From Conus ventricosus (Eukaryota; Mollusca; Gastropoda; Neogastropoda; Conidae), in contig CM031596.1 of NCBI GenBank assembly GCA_018398815.1, positions 64,383,199-64,447,198 of the forward strand: a stretch of 64,000 nt of DNA, in the 5' to 3' direction. The position numbers and the translations under genes were made by a program. Below are positions 10,996-21,405 of the stretch, in pieces; position 1 is the first letter of the stretch; each line of letters begins with the position of its first letter. The notes below the pieces were generated by a model, which was not told the origin of the DNA, ran no database searches, and saw nothing but the letters and a program-made list of their open reading frames with translations.

Positions 10996-11986
10996 GCCCT
11001 CTGTTCATTTTTTAAGTAAAAAATAATGCTGTTAGAGTTAGGATTAGTTCAAAATCGAGCCTCAAAAGTTTTCCTTTCCTGGACCATGAAAAAAAAATCT
11101 GAGAAGAAATTCAACAACAGAATTTAGAAAAGATTAGGGCTAAGAGAATTTGTTTGATTAAGAATAAAATTAGGAATGAATTGGTGTGTGTGTTTCACAC
11201 ATAAGCAGTGGCCAGCTATGTACCCTCCCCACCCCCCTTAATCACTCCCCTCCCACCCTCCTCTCCTCTCTCCCAATTTTTTTTTATTAAATCTATTTTT
11301 GTTTTATTCCATTTTTTTTCTTTTCCTTTTCGCTAAGCACCAACTTTACTCAAAATTATTATAATTGATGTTACTGCCAATAATGGTTGTTTAAGAATGC
11401 ACTCTTCATTATTATTACCATATTTCTACTATAGTTATTAAACAAAATTATTATTAATATTACTACCATTATTATTATCATCATCTATTTATTCATTTAC
11501 TTATTGACTATTATTTTTTTATATTATTATTATTATTATTTTTTTTTAATTTTATTACTTATTTCTGTATATTATTTTAAGTATTTATTTCACGTTATTT
11601 CATCTGCTGTAATTTTTGTTATTATTATTTTTTTTATTAATCCTCCTTAAGGTCGCTCTCTCTCTGTCCCCACACCTACTGTTACCAACTTCTTCCCCCC
11701 CCCCCCCCCCCCTTACCCTCCCACCCCCTGCATGAATGAGGAGTGAAAGAATTGTTGTATATGACTCATGTATTATATAGTATGGTTTGAATTTTTTTGC
11801 AATCTGTTAATATGTTCTCAGAGAAAAAGAGAAAAACTGAATAATAACTTTATATAATGTCATGACTTTTGTTGAATAAAAAAAAAGTTTAATTAAAAAA
11901 AATTTAAGAGCAAGCAACTTCATAAAAATACATAAGGCTCTCTTTCTCTCTCCCTCTCTTCCTCCCCCTTATTCCCCCCCACCCCC

Positions 11987-11989
11987 CAC

Positions 11990-12078
<89 letters not shown>
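11987..12078 (+). repeat. (CT)n microsatellite in hAT intron
   Basis: Nearly pure CT tract of about 90 bp, ending about 55 bp before the acceptor of transposase exon 2; it may act as an extended polypyrimidine tract. Confidence 0.9.
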
Positions 12079-12134
12079 ATACACCAACTCAGACAGAGAA
12101 TTTCTAGTAAGATTTTTTAAAAATTCTGTTGCAG

Positions 12135-13743
12135 GAATGAAATGCGGCCGTAACAAAGCTACTGCAGTCATCAAAGCCTTAGCTCAAGACACCAAGCATT
12201 CTCTTCGGGCAAGAATGAAAAGGGGCCCCTTTACCATTTCAACCGACGGCTCAAACGACTCTGATTCCAAGCTGTACCCTATAGTGATCCGCTGTGTCAA
12301 TGATTCTGGCCTTGTATGTTCAGAACTGCTCTCCATTCCTGTTTGTGATGGGCCTGCAACAGGGGAAAACATCTTCAAACTTCTCAACAAAGAGCTTATG
12401 GACAGCGAAGTTCCATGGGCCAATTGTTTGAGCCTAGGTTGCGACAATGCACCTGTGATGACGGGACACAAGAAAGGTGTGTACGCCTTCATCAAAGGAA
12501 AGCAGCCCGAAATCTTCCTCTCAGGTTGTACGCTTCACATGGTCCACAATGGCGCCAAAGCTGCAGCTGCTCATCTACCCCCAGTAGCAACTGTATTGGT
12601 TGACATCTACTACTACCTTGATAAAGGGGACAGGAAAGAGCGTGTGAAGATTATACAAAGCCTATACGACGTTGAACAGAGGAAAATCCTGAAAACGTAT
12701 GCACTCGATGGCTGAGTATTGGCAGATGCTTGGAGCGACTTCTGAACAACTGGGACCCATTGAAGGAATTTTTCCTGGACGAGAAAAATGCTCTGCCAAA
12801 GAATGCTTCTGGGGAGATCGAGAAGGGCTATGCTTCCACTAAAGTGGAAAGCATCTTTGACTTCATTCGAAGTCCCACAAACAAGCTCTTCTGCCTTTTC
12901 CTTCTCCATCAAATAAAAGTGTTTGATGCCTTCTTGGTCGGCTTTCAGTCAGAAAAACCGATGATTCAGAAACTGAGAAGAGGAATGCTTAAGCTGATGA
13001 GAAGTATTTTGACCAGGTTCGTTAAGCCCAACGCCATGTTGTACAAGTCTCCGGAAACTGTTGACTACAAACTGCCTGCCAACATCAAAGTCAACAGCGA
13101 ACTTGTCATTGGAGAGGATGCTCGTCAGTTCCTCCAGGACAAAGAGGTTCATCATCTCCGAGACAAACGTGTGGAGGAGTTTTTCACAAGTGCAAAGAAG
13201 TACTTCGTCTCTTTAATGGACTACCTGAAGAAGTGGCTTCCAGTGAACGATCCTTTGCTTCTCCATGCTGAGGTGGCTGATGTTGGCCTACAAACAGAGT
13301 CAAAGCTGACAAGCCTGAAGTTTTTCCTGCAGAGATATCCATGTCTGCTGCCTGGGGGTGTCACAGCTGACACAGTCATTGAACAGTTCATCACATATCA
13401 GTGTACTGATATAAGGCAATGTGTGACTGAAGGGGATGCTGATGGGATTGATTCCACATGGAAGAAGATTGGGGAACTGGATGAAGGGCTTCTGTCAGAA
13501 TTGTCTCTTGTGATGAGAGGTATCTTGACTATTCCTCATGGCAGCGCTCACTGTGAGCGTGTCTTCTCATGTGTCAAGAAGAACAGGACTAGCCAGCGGG
13601 CCTCCCTTTCAGATGTTACCCTGGAGAGTTTACTGGTGGTCAAATCAGATCCCAGGGAACCTGTCGAGGCTGTCAGGGACATGTCCTCTGAATCCGTGCG
13701 CAGGTTAAGAAGTGCTTACACGCAAAGTCTTAAGCACCACTAG
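12135..13743 (+). pseudogene. hAT transposase exon 2 (catalytic and dimerisation domains), one frameshift
   Basis: The acceptor is ttctgttgcag. Joining G from exon 1 with GA gives AAGMKCGRNKATAVIKALA in frame. The first part has the DDE-type region FTISTDGSNDSDSKLYP (first Asp) and LGCDNAPVMTG (second Asp). Near 12690 one base is missing; the other frame then continues CTRWLSIGRCLERLLNNW, typical of hAT transposases, and stays open to TAG at 13743. The C-terminus GSAHCERVFSCVKKNRTSQR with SLSDVTLESLLVV is the hAT dimerisation region. With exon 1 this is a protein of about 695 residues. Just two indels separate it from a full ORF, so it is a recent inactivation or has sequencing errors. Confidence 0.87.
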
Positions 13744-13782
13744 ACTAACCTAAAATGAAAAGACAGCTAGCCATGTACTGTA

Positions 13783-14095
13783 TATTCATCATGCAGAACT
13801 ATTTTTAAGTTAGTGAAAAGTGCTATTTGCTCTCCCTGTGTGTAGTCACCATGCAGAACTGTATCTAGTTAGTGACAAACTGTGCTGGCTGCTCTCCCTG
13901 TGTGTAGGCATCATGCAGAGCTGTATGAAGTTAGTGACAAACTGTGCTGGCTGCTCTCCCTGTGTGTAGGCATCATGCAGAACTGTATGAAGTTAGTGAC
14001 AAACTGTGCTGGCTGCTCTCCCTGTGTGTAGGCATCATGCAGAACTGTATGAAGTTAGTGGAAAAGTGCTGGTTGCTCTCCCTGTGTGGTGTAAC
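13783..14095 (+). repeat. ~62-bp minisatellite, about five copies
   Basis: Repeats of CATCATGCAGAACTGTATGA followed by gttagtgacaaactgtgctg and gctgctctccctgtgtgtag. It lies between the transposase stop and the AATAAA at 14101, so it would be in the 3' UTR of the transposase mRNA. Confidence 0.85.
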
Positions 14096-14100
14096 TGAAC

Positions 14101-14106
14101 AATAAA
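14101..14106 (+). terminator. polyadenylation signal of hAT 1 transposase
   Basis: AATAAA about 360 bp after the transposase stop and right after the 62-bp minisatellite. Confidence 0.55.
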
Positions 14107-14494
14107 AAGTGCTGCCTGCAGAACTCTATGACAGAGTGACGTGTTCCTGTGTTTCTTCATCATGTTGAGCACACACACAACAAAGGGTAAGTGAGATATA
14201 TATTCTAAAGCTGTCGCAGAAATGTGTTTTCCACAGTCATATTATATTTGTTATTGGTTTTAACGTGCGAGGGGAAATCTACTGTTTTGAGACCAAATCT
14301 ACTGGTTTGCTACACCTAATCTACTGGTCAAGGGGATAGAGGGGTAAACAGGTCTGAGTTTATATTGGAATTTGCTGCCCGAATTGGGGTACTGACTTTA
14401 AAAAATTGTAAAAAATAAACTAATGGATAAAAAGACTTCAAATTTTCAGCAAAAATCTATGGAAAGCTGAACTTTGGTTTGCACTTGTTATTTT

Positions 14495-15947
14495 CAGACC
14501 TGTTTACTTCCCGTTTTCGCCGGGAGATTCTCCCGTTTTCGTAGGTCACATCCCGGTCTCCCGGTCATAGCATCGATCTCCCGATGTCCGATTTGGTTTT
14601 CTCCCGGTTTGCGCCGTCTACGCACTCGGCAGTTTGAAACAAGGCACTTTCGAAAGAAACCCCGAGGTCCGCTCGCGCTACGGCACTAGGCCTAGGCCTA
14701 AGCGACGCATAGATAGGTTAGCATCACGCCGGCTGCACACATGCTGCCTAGCGTACAGTACAAAGATGCTTGTCACTCTTTAGTGCGAAAGGCGCGAAAA
14801 GTATCTGCATTCAAGATGGCGGCGAAAGAAGCGAAGCTCCATGAAACGGACAGTGAAGATGACACTACTAGGCGTGAAGATAGCCATGGAAGTGGAAAAT
14901 CATCGGCGAAAAAGAAGAAATATTTACAACGATTCAAACCATCGTACTCGAAAGATTTTCCGGGATTAGTGGCATCACCCAAAGGCGAAGATTTTGCGTT
15001 TTGCCGAAAGTGCAATGTTCACTTCGGAATTGGGCACGGCGGACAGCACGACATAAAACGCCACATCCAGACTGAGAACCACAAGTCGAACGCCTCAAGC
15101 AGCGATGGTGGACGGATAACTCAGTTTTTTTATGGCCGCTTCACCTGCGGAAGAGGAAAAAAAAAACATGCTGGAACTCCAGATCACTCGCTCCGAGGCA
15201 ACGTTGTGTGGCGTGATCGCTGAATGCAACTTCTCTCTGAAGAAGCTGAAGTCTGCTTATGCCAGCAGCCTGAAGCAGTGAGATCCTTTCAGTCATGTCT
15301 GTCCCCCATCTCCACCACCTCCCTCCCACCTACCCCTTCTTCAGAGTGAGATAATAGTAAATACCCAAGTTCTGTATTTTCTTCCTATCCCACCCCCTAC
15401 TTCAAAGTGAGATGACATTCAAGGACTGTGGTTTTTCCTCCTACCCCCACCCCCCTACTTCAAAGTGAGATGGCATTCAAGCACTGTGGTTTTTCCTCCT
15501 ATCCCCACCTCCTACACCAATGACCTAAGTTCTGCAAGTATGAGAGTATGGGCTATTTCTTCTTCTTCTTCTTCCTAAAATACTGGTTCACTCAAAAACG
15601 AGTAGGTCACCAGCGCGCATGTTAAAAAGTAAAATAAAATAACATAAAACAAAACAGTGCAACTCAAGACTGTTGGCCCCTGGAGCAAATTTGGCAACAA
15701 GGGGTCGCACTCGAGTTTTTGTTGTTTTTCTTTCTTTGTTTGCTTTAATAACATTTTAGCTTACTTTTTAAAGCTGTCATATATACTCTCAATTAAATAC
15801 TGCTATGAGTTGATATTGTACTCTTTGCCTAAGAAGAAATGCCGCGAAGAAAAAACGCCGCGAAAAATCTACTGACTTGACATGCAAATCTACTGACTTG
15901 GGAGGTCCAATCTACTGAGCAAGTGAATAGGGGGGTAAACAGGTCTG
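14495..15947 (+). mobile_element. hAT-type transposon 2, internally deleted relative of hAT 1
   Basis: 1453 bp with ends CAGACCTGTTTAC and GTAAACAGGTCTG (exact 13-bp inverted repeats) and exact 6-bp target duplications TATTTT at 14489-14494 and 15948-15953. It lies 138 bp right of hAT 1, in the same orientation, and shares its terminal motifs (CTCCCG repeats on the left, AATCTACTG repeats on the right). It keeps the zinc-finger exon but lacks the catalytic domain. Confidence 0.9.
14816..15281 (+). pseudogene. zinc-finger-only hAT ORF fused to the transposase C-terminal tail
   Basis: Starts at ATG in CAAGATGGCGGCG, in frame with an upstream Met at 14741. It encodes SYSKDFPGLVASPKGEDFAF, then CRKCNVHFGIGHGGQHDIKR and HIQTENHK (BED-like finger), then ITQFF. 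A seventh T in the T-run near 15125 shifts the frame, and the open frame ends at 15223. In the other frame the sequence continues to EATLCGVIAECN and then directly to LKSAYASSLKQ and TGA at 15281, which is the last dozen residues of the transposase in hAT 1. The catalytic domain has been cleanly deleted between these points. Confidence 0.75.
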
Positions 15948-16733
15948 TATTTTAGGGGATGTGAAAATATTTTTATGGCTCAACACTCACACACTGATTT
16001 TACCTGGAAAACACACCTACGTCAGTGAAATAGGTGACAGACAGCAATACAACACCCATCAACTTTATAACACCTACCTTTTGGTGGCAAGTGGTCAGGT
16101 TCACCATCTGAAAGAACTGATGGGTGTTGTGAGGTGTTAGTAGTTACACAGGTAGCTAGGAATATACGCGAAATTTTTGTGACGCTTTTAACTAAGTCAC
16201 ATAGCAGTTACATAGCAGGAAAAAATAAAATAAAAAAATAAGAAGTCAAAATCATACCATATTTACTGAAAATGTATTGGAGTGCATGCTTGTTGATCTG
16301 CATGAGTTAGTTTGTGTTTGTGAGAAAAAGAATTCCTATGGCTGATAATATTTCTAACTATATGCAGGTGTTAGTAGGAAGGAAGAGAGGCAGACATCAC
16401 AACACAAAACAACACTCAAATATTTTTGTTGTACTCACCATATGGTTCCAGATGTAATGAATTATATAATCCAAATGTGATCACACACAAACAACACAAT
16501 CACTGGAAATGTTCTTGCTTTTGATCACTTTTGTCACACACAGATCACCGACATGTAATTTTCTTTCCGTTGTGCACTTTTCTTACATGCACAAATTCCA
16601 GTACTTTTGTATGTGGCACTTTCAATATTTAGTCAACCCAAAAACAGTCTGTACAAAAAAAAAATGACAAAGTCCAGTCCTTGATTTAGTCAAGTATCAG
16701 GTGTACTGCTAGGAATGAGTGTGTAGGAACCAC
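15948..16733 (+). other. intron sequence between hAT 2 and piggyBac 1
   Basis: AT-rich. An inverted repeat pairs CAACACCCATCA (about 16050) with TGATGGGTGTTG (about 16118). It may contain the 3' side of the piggyBac at 16734, but no matching TTAA terminal repeat was found. Confidence 0.4.
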
Positions 16734-18518
16734 TCACTGCTGGTGAAAAGAAAAAAAGCAGCCACGATCCTTGCACAAAGCCACCTTACACATCACACAC
16801 TCATGTGTTGACTGGATGGCATTGCCTGCTGGGGTTTTCCTGCCTTCCTTCTTGCAACAGACACAGTCCTTCTTGCCTCTGGCAGACTGGATTTTGGAAG
16901 GAGTGTGTTTGTGCCTGTCTGGATTGTCATGAACGACGGGACGGCCGATCCGTTTTCGACCCTTGAAACCATTCACCATCCCCATGACAATCTCAGTGTG
17001 AAAATCCACATGCAGTTTCAGTGGGGCATCTGCAGAGTTTTTGTAGATTACAAAGGCATTTACTGCAGCAGTGTCCAGGCAGAAGAAGAACACATATTTC
17101 CACCACTTCATGAATTTCTGCTTGGAACAATAATATGATCGCAATTGATCATGCTTGTCAACACCGTTGTAGTTCTTGGTGTAATCAGCAACAGCCAGGG
17201 GCCTAGAATACCTGGCTTTTTCAACACCCCCTGCACCTTTTCTGACAAGCTCTCCATCGGTTCCATCATGGACAGAAGTAAGAAGGGTGACCTTACGACG
17301 GTCAAACCAAGCAACAGCCTGAAGCTTGCCCTTCAAAATCACCATAGCCAATCTCACGAAACCAGCGCTTTGTGTCCCCAGACTTTTTGACACATTTTGC
17401 TGGCTTCATATCCTGTGGCAGACCCTTCCTGTTATTTCGCATAGTCCCACATGCCAAGGTTTTCTCTGAAACAGATATTGAATGAGGGGGACTGACGTAA
17501 AATAATTATCAAAGTAGATGGTGTGCCACTTGAAATAATGGGATTCTGCCAAGTGTTTGACAACACGATCCCCTAGGGCATCACCTGTCCCAGCAGGCAC
17601 ATCATTGGTCTTCCCAGTATATACTGAATAATTCAGCATATAAAAGAATCGGCATCACACAAAGCCCACACCTTGAGGCCCCACTTCATTGGTTTTGCAG
17701 GCAAGTACTGCAGAAAACCACAACGACCCTTGAACTTGATCATTGCCTCATCTACTGTGATGTTTTGCCCAGGTAGAAACTGCATAGCAAAACATTCTTG
17801 TGTCATGGAAATGAGAGGTCTGACTTGAACAGGGGGTCATACCCAGCCTGACCTCTGGGAACAAACTGAGTGGTATCAGCGAGGGTAAAATACTGGTTCA
17901 GCTGTTCAAACCTGTTCTTCGACATGACACTTGACACCCAAACATTGAAGAAAGGAGAAGAATCTTTCCAATAAAAATCACGATGAGGAACAGGGGCCAT
18001 GTTCATAAACATGAGAAGACCAACAAAAGCTCTGATTTCATCCACAGTGGTTGGCTGAAACTTATCCTCAGGAAGACCAGCAGCCCTGAGCGTTTGTCTT
18101 GCATACAGGTTGGTTTCCCTGACCATGAGATGGAATGCGTCCAAAGGAAAAACAAGTGAAAAATAATCAAAAGGTGTTCGAAGATTCACTTGTGGACGTG
18201 GGGGGCCCCTGTATGCATCAAACACACGAACTTCAGTCCGAAAGTCGTCGTTTGACCACTGCGATGACTGTGCACATCCACCGACATCAGTAGCACCTGC
18301 GTCACCTGTGTCGCCTATGTCCGAGTCACTGTCACTGTCACTACTCGCATTCACTCATTCTGCAACTTCATAGTCACTGTCGCTGTCTACAGAGTCGAGA
18401 TCAATGTCCGATTCATTCCAGTCGTTATTTTCGGTCGGATACACATTCATGTTGAACATTTGGTCCACAGTCAAGCTCATGTCACTATCACTGTCAGAGT
18501 GCGACATTTTGATCGTCG
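16734..18518 (-). pseudogene. piggyBac transposase (DDD, C-terminal Cys-rich finger), frameshifted
   Basis: Reading right to left: an acidic Asp/Ser-rich leader (MSHSDSDSDMSLTVDQMFNM, with a stop at 18355), then RTPFDYFSLVFPLDAFHLMV and RNRFEQL-like transposase core sequence to about 17803, the first catalytic Asp in ITVDEAMIKFKGR (about 17750) and KWGLKVWALCDA, a one-base loss near 17645, the second Asp in FDNYFTSVPL (about 17480), another break near 17400, the third Asp in NYNGVDKHDQLRSYY (about 17150), and a C-terminal CVCCKKEGRK...CVMCKVALC zinc-binding tail. At least four frame breaks make it inactive. Confidence 0.85.
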
Positions 18519-18765
18519 TCGGAAGTCGATGGGATGACCAAAATAATCGATTAAAAATAAAAAAAGCCACAAACCGCTCTTGCAAATGGCGCTGAGAAAG
18601 GTGTGAAAGGCCCGGATAACGACCGGTTTGTCTTATTACTGTAGTCAACCCAAATAAGGGAGGCACACCGAGACAATCAGCCTACTGAGGAACGGGCAGT
18701 ATAGGGCGGATCAGGAGCCTGAGGGGTCGGGCGGAAAAGGGCGGAACGGGGGTAGAAAAGGTTAA
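16734..18765 (-). mobile_element. piggyBac-type transposon 1, frame-broken
   Basis: Contains a piggyBac transposase on the - strand in several frames. On the right a TTAA at 18762-18765 is followed inward (- strand) by CCTTTTCTACCCCCG and GGGCGG-type repeats, a plausible 5' end. No matching left terminal repeat was recognised, so the left limit is given as the end of the coding region. Confidence 0.65.
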
Positions 18766-19678
18766 GTAGAATAGACTATTGGAACACATAGAAAGATTAT
18801 GTTCAATAGCGATGTTATGGCTGATTATCATTGCTCTGTGTGTGTGTGCATGTGGAATAAGACATTTCGCCGCCCGGAAATACAACTGTCGTAACTCGAA
18901 GTTTTCCATTTTTGAGATTTTTGGTATGCTGCATGAGGGGGCCAAGACGCATCACTTGTCAAACTCTTGACCCCATTGTTCTAAAAACAGACATGCTGCA
19001 ATCAAAATGTTTCTGCAGTAACTCAGCTGGCAGTAGATATCGCGGGAATAGAACTGCCGCAAGTTCAGTTACCTCAATGTATCGCTGATTTGTCAGATAA
19101 ACTGGAAATACAAGTGTCGTATGTCAACTTACGGTGTTTGTATTGAAGGTAATGAGTGTTTTGGTTTTTCTCAACAAAGGTAACTTCACTTACATCTCTA
19201 TTGTTTTGAACTTGTAACCAGAAAAGTTCTCATGGGATATATTTTCTTTCCTCATACGACTAGTGTATTCCAGATAACTTTCTATTTTCAATGCGTATCC
19301 ACTTTATGTACCATATGAGTTTGTGCCTGCTTCATTTTGCGCCACAAACCGCGACTGAAGCAGCAAATCTCCAAACATGTAAGTAAATAAACCTTTAAAT
19401 GTCAATATTATAGCCATCAGAGTAAAAAATAACTTAGATCATGCTCCTCTACTAGTAATATCAAAACCAGTAGCAATTTACACAATGTTAAATTCTGTAA
19501 GTGGCTGGCATTTTAGAATCGATAGTATTTCAAGTCAATGTTAAACACTGACTCACAAGGCCATTTTACTGCAGGGCTTTACAAAGAGCAACAGCAAGGC
19601 AGAGATCGATTCTCATCTCTTATTGATGCTTGTAACAGTTTTCAAAAGTTCAATTTTCCTTGAGCTTTGAAAGTTTTT

Positions 19679-20370
19679 GTACTCTCAGTTTTTACAAAAA
19701 CCGAGAGTACGTTGGAATCGGAACGAGGTCGAGTCTGTGTGTGTGTGTGTGTGTGCGTGTCTGTCTGTCTGTGCCCATCTCCCCAGCCTAAACTACTGGG
19801 CGTAGAGCGCTGAAACTTCACACATTGCCTACAAAGTTCTTCGCGATAATGCTCGACATTTTAGTTTTTTGATGACGTCATCACCAATATGGCGGACTAG
19901 CGCTTAATTATACACTTTTGCTTTCGTGGGAGCTGGAGGCTGAACTACTGTACCGATTTTGTCTGAAATTTGGAACATACTTTACAATTACGATGGCCAT
20001 TGTATCTGAGAAATTGTATTATGATGATGTCACAACAAGATGGCGGACAACACCTTTGCATTATGTTTTGCGGAGGAGCTGGAAGCTGAACTACTCTAAC
20101 GATATCTTCGCAATTTGGTATACTACTTACTTGTTGTCTTAGAATTATACCTGCCAAATTTATTAAGATGACGTCATAAACAAAATGGCAGGCTATAAAA
20201 ATATTCTCCCTGTGATGCAAAAAAGCAAAAATTCCCAGAAGGTCTGAAGCACTGTCTTTCAAATTTGACATACTGCTTACTTATGGCCTATTGATCATTC
20301 TCCATACACGATTTCTGTGTTGACGTCATCAACAACATGGCGGTCATACACCTCATCGAACTGAGAGTAC
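19679..20370 (+). mobile_element. short non-autonomous element with four CRE-like plus ATGGCGG repeat units
   Basis: Bounded by GTACTCTCAG (19679) and CTGAGAGTAC (20361-20370). The left end forms a hairpin, ACTCTCaGTTTTT / AAAAACcGAGAGT. Inside are four diverged units of about 150 bp, each with TGACGTCA or a one-base variant (19873, 20025, 20169, 20321) followed about 8 bp later by ATGGCGG or a variant. TGACGTCA is the CREB/ATF palindrome and AAnATGGCGG is the YY1 consensus. The element ends about 50 bp before the protease-transposase ORF and could supply its promoter. Confidence 0.6.
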
Positions 20371-20421
20371 ATTCATATGGCTTGCCATCTTGTTTCTTGT
20401 CTTTGTTTTTCAGAGTTTGCC

Positions 20422-21405
20422 ATGGGAATTCACGTCCGTGGAAGTTGTCACCAAGGGGATAGCAGGTTCGAGGGTCGGGGAAGGCAGTGTACGGCCATGG
20501 TAATGCAAGCACTGGCACATCACTGTGTCAAGGATGTGTCTCTGTGGACCACGCATGATCTTGACTTCATACTGCGTGAGGGAGACACACTGTACATGTC
20601 CACAGCTGATGCTCACAATGTCACATTTCTTCTACCCAGCGAAGCTGTAAAGACTGTCATATTTAATGGCCGCATGATCAACCTTCAAGTCGACAATACC
20701 CGCAATGGTGTGCTGAGCAACACAAGTGTGTCTCCAGAAGAGGGCACAGTGACATTACAACAGGCCCTTGAACAAATTGAACATACAGCGGTGCTCGCCA
20801 TTGGAGGTGTCATTTCATCTTACAGCATTGGCATTATCAAAGTTCAAAGGACATTCTATGTAGTTGATTCTCACAGTAGGGATGAGAGAGGATTGTGTCA
20901 TTCTGATGGTCTTGCTTGTGTTACTAAGCATGAAGGATTGGAAAATTTGATCAGTTTCATGTATGATTTGTCGGATTCACTTAAGTTGTCATCAGATACT
21001 TTGTTTGAAGTTGTGAATGTGCATGCCACTGTTGAAATGACACAAGAGACTGATAAAGATGAGAGATGGATGACTGAGGAGGATAACATTCCTCTGAGCA
21101 AGCTCATGCAAGGTGAGGACGAGGATGACATTCCACTCAGTCACTTCAGGCAGAATAAGAATGAGGATGACTTTCTGCTAAGTCAATTCAGACAAAGTGA
21201 GGATGAGGATAACATACCACTCAGTCACCTTCGAAGGGGTACTGAATCATCATTTGTTGAGTCATGTCTTCACATGGATGATAATTTGAACAACATTTCA
21301 CATGCAACACTTGATCAAGGTTTGTCTCTTGAATGTTCTGAATCAGAGTTTTCGTCTGAGCATCTAAGTGACGGAGATGAGTATGTTCCATCAAAGGCAA
21401 AATAA
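20422..21405 (+). CDS. C76-like (tegument-type) deubiquitinase domain, N-terminal part of transposon protein
   Basis: 328 codons from the Met in gccATGGG (20422), just after a tttttcag that could be a splice acceptor. Visible: HQGDSRFEGRGRQCTAMVMQ with the candidate catalytic Cys at residue 23, WTTHDLDFILREGDTLY, and FYVVDSHSRDERG with Asp149-x-His151. This Cys near the start plus Asp-x-His spacing is what is known for peptidase family C76, the ubiquitin-specific protease of herpesvirus large tegument proteins; relatives occur in animal mobile elements. After the domain come four degenerate repeats of about 17 residues (DEDDIPLSHFRQ type). A one-base indel at about 21393 separates it from the next frame, which continues the same protein. 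Confidence 0.7.
   Translation: MGIHVRGSCHQGDSRFEGRGRQCTAMVMQALAHHCVKDVSLWTTHDLDFILREGDTLYMSTADAHNVTFLLPSEAVKTVIFNGRMINLQVDNTRNGVLSNTSVSPEEGTVTLQQALEQIEHTAVLAIGGVISSYSIGIIKVQRTFYVVDSHSRDERGLCHSDGLACVTKHEGLENLISFMYDLSDSLKLSSDTLFEVVNVHATVEMTQETDKDERWMTEEDNIPLSKLMQGEDEDDIPLSHFRQNKNEDDFLLSQFRQSEDEDNIPLSHLRRGTESSFVESCLHMDDNLNNISHATLDQGLSLECSESEFSSEHLSDGDEYVPSKAK

Larger units (their letters stand above)
9719..14356 (+). mobile_element. hAT-type DNA transposon 1, near-complete, with TIRs and 6-bp TSD
   Basis: 4638-bp element. The left end is CAGACATGTTTAC and the right end GTAAACAGGTCTG (imperfect inverted repeats). The flanks are exact 6-bp direct repeats, AGTTTA at 9713-9718 and 14357-14362. The left subterminal region has repeated CTCCCG/CGGGAG motifs and the right has repeated AATCTACTG motifs. 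Inside is a two-exon transposase gene with two 1-bp frameshifts, an intron full of microsatellites, a 62-bp minisatellite and an AATAAA at 14101. Confidence 0.88.

Noticed and set aside
10547..10996. Open frames rich in Ser/Leu and His/Thr
   Set aside because: Translation of TC and CA microsatellites in the hAT intron, not genes.
16187..16200. TTAA as left end of piggyBac 1
   Set aside because: The following bases (CTAAGTCACATAG) do not match the right end CCTTTTCTACCCCCG, so the left limit stays undefined.
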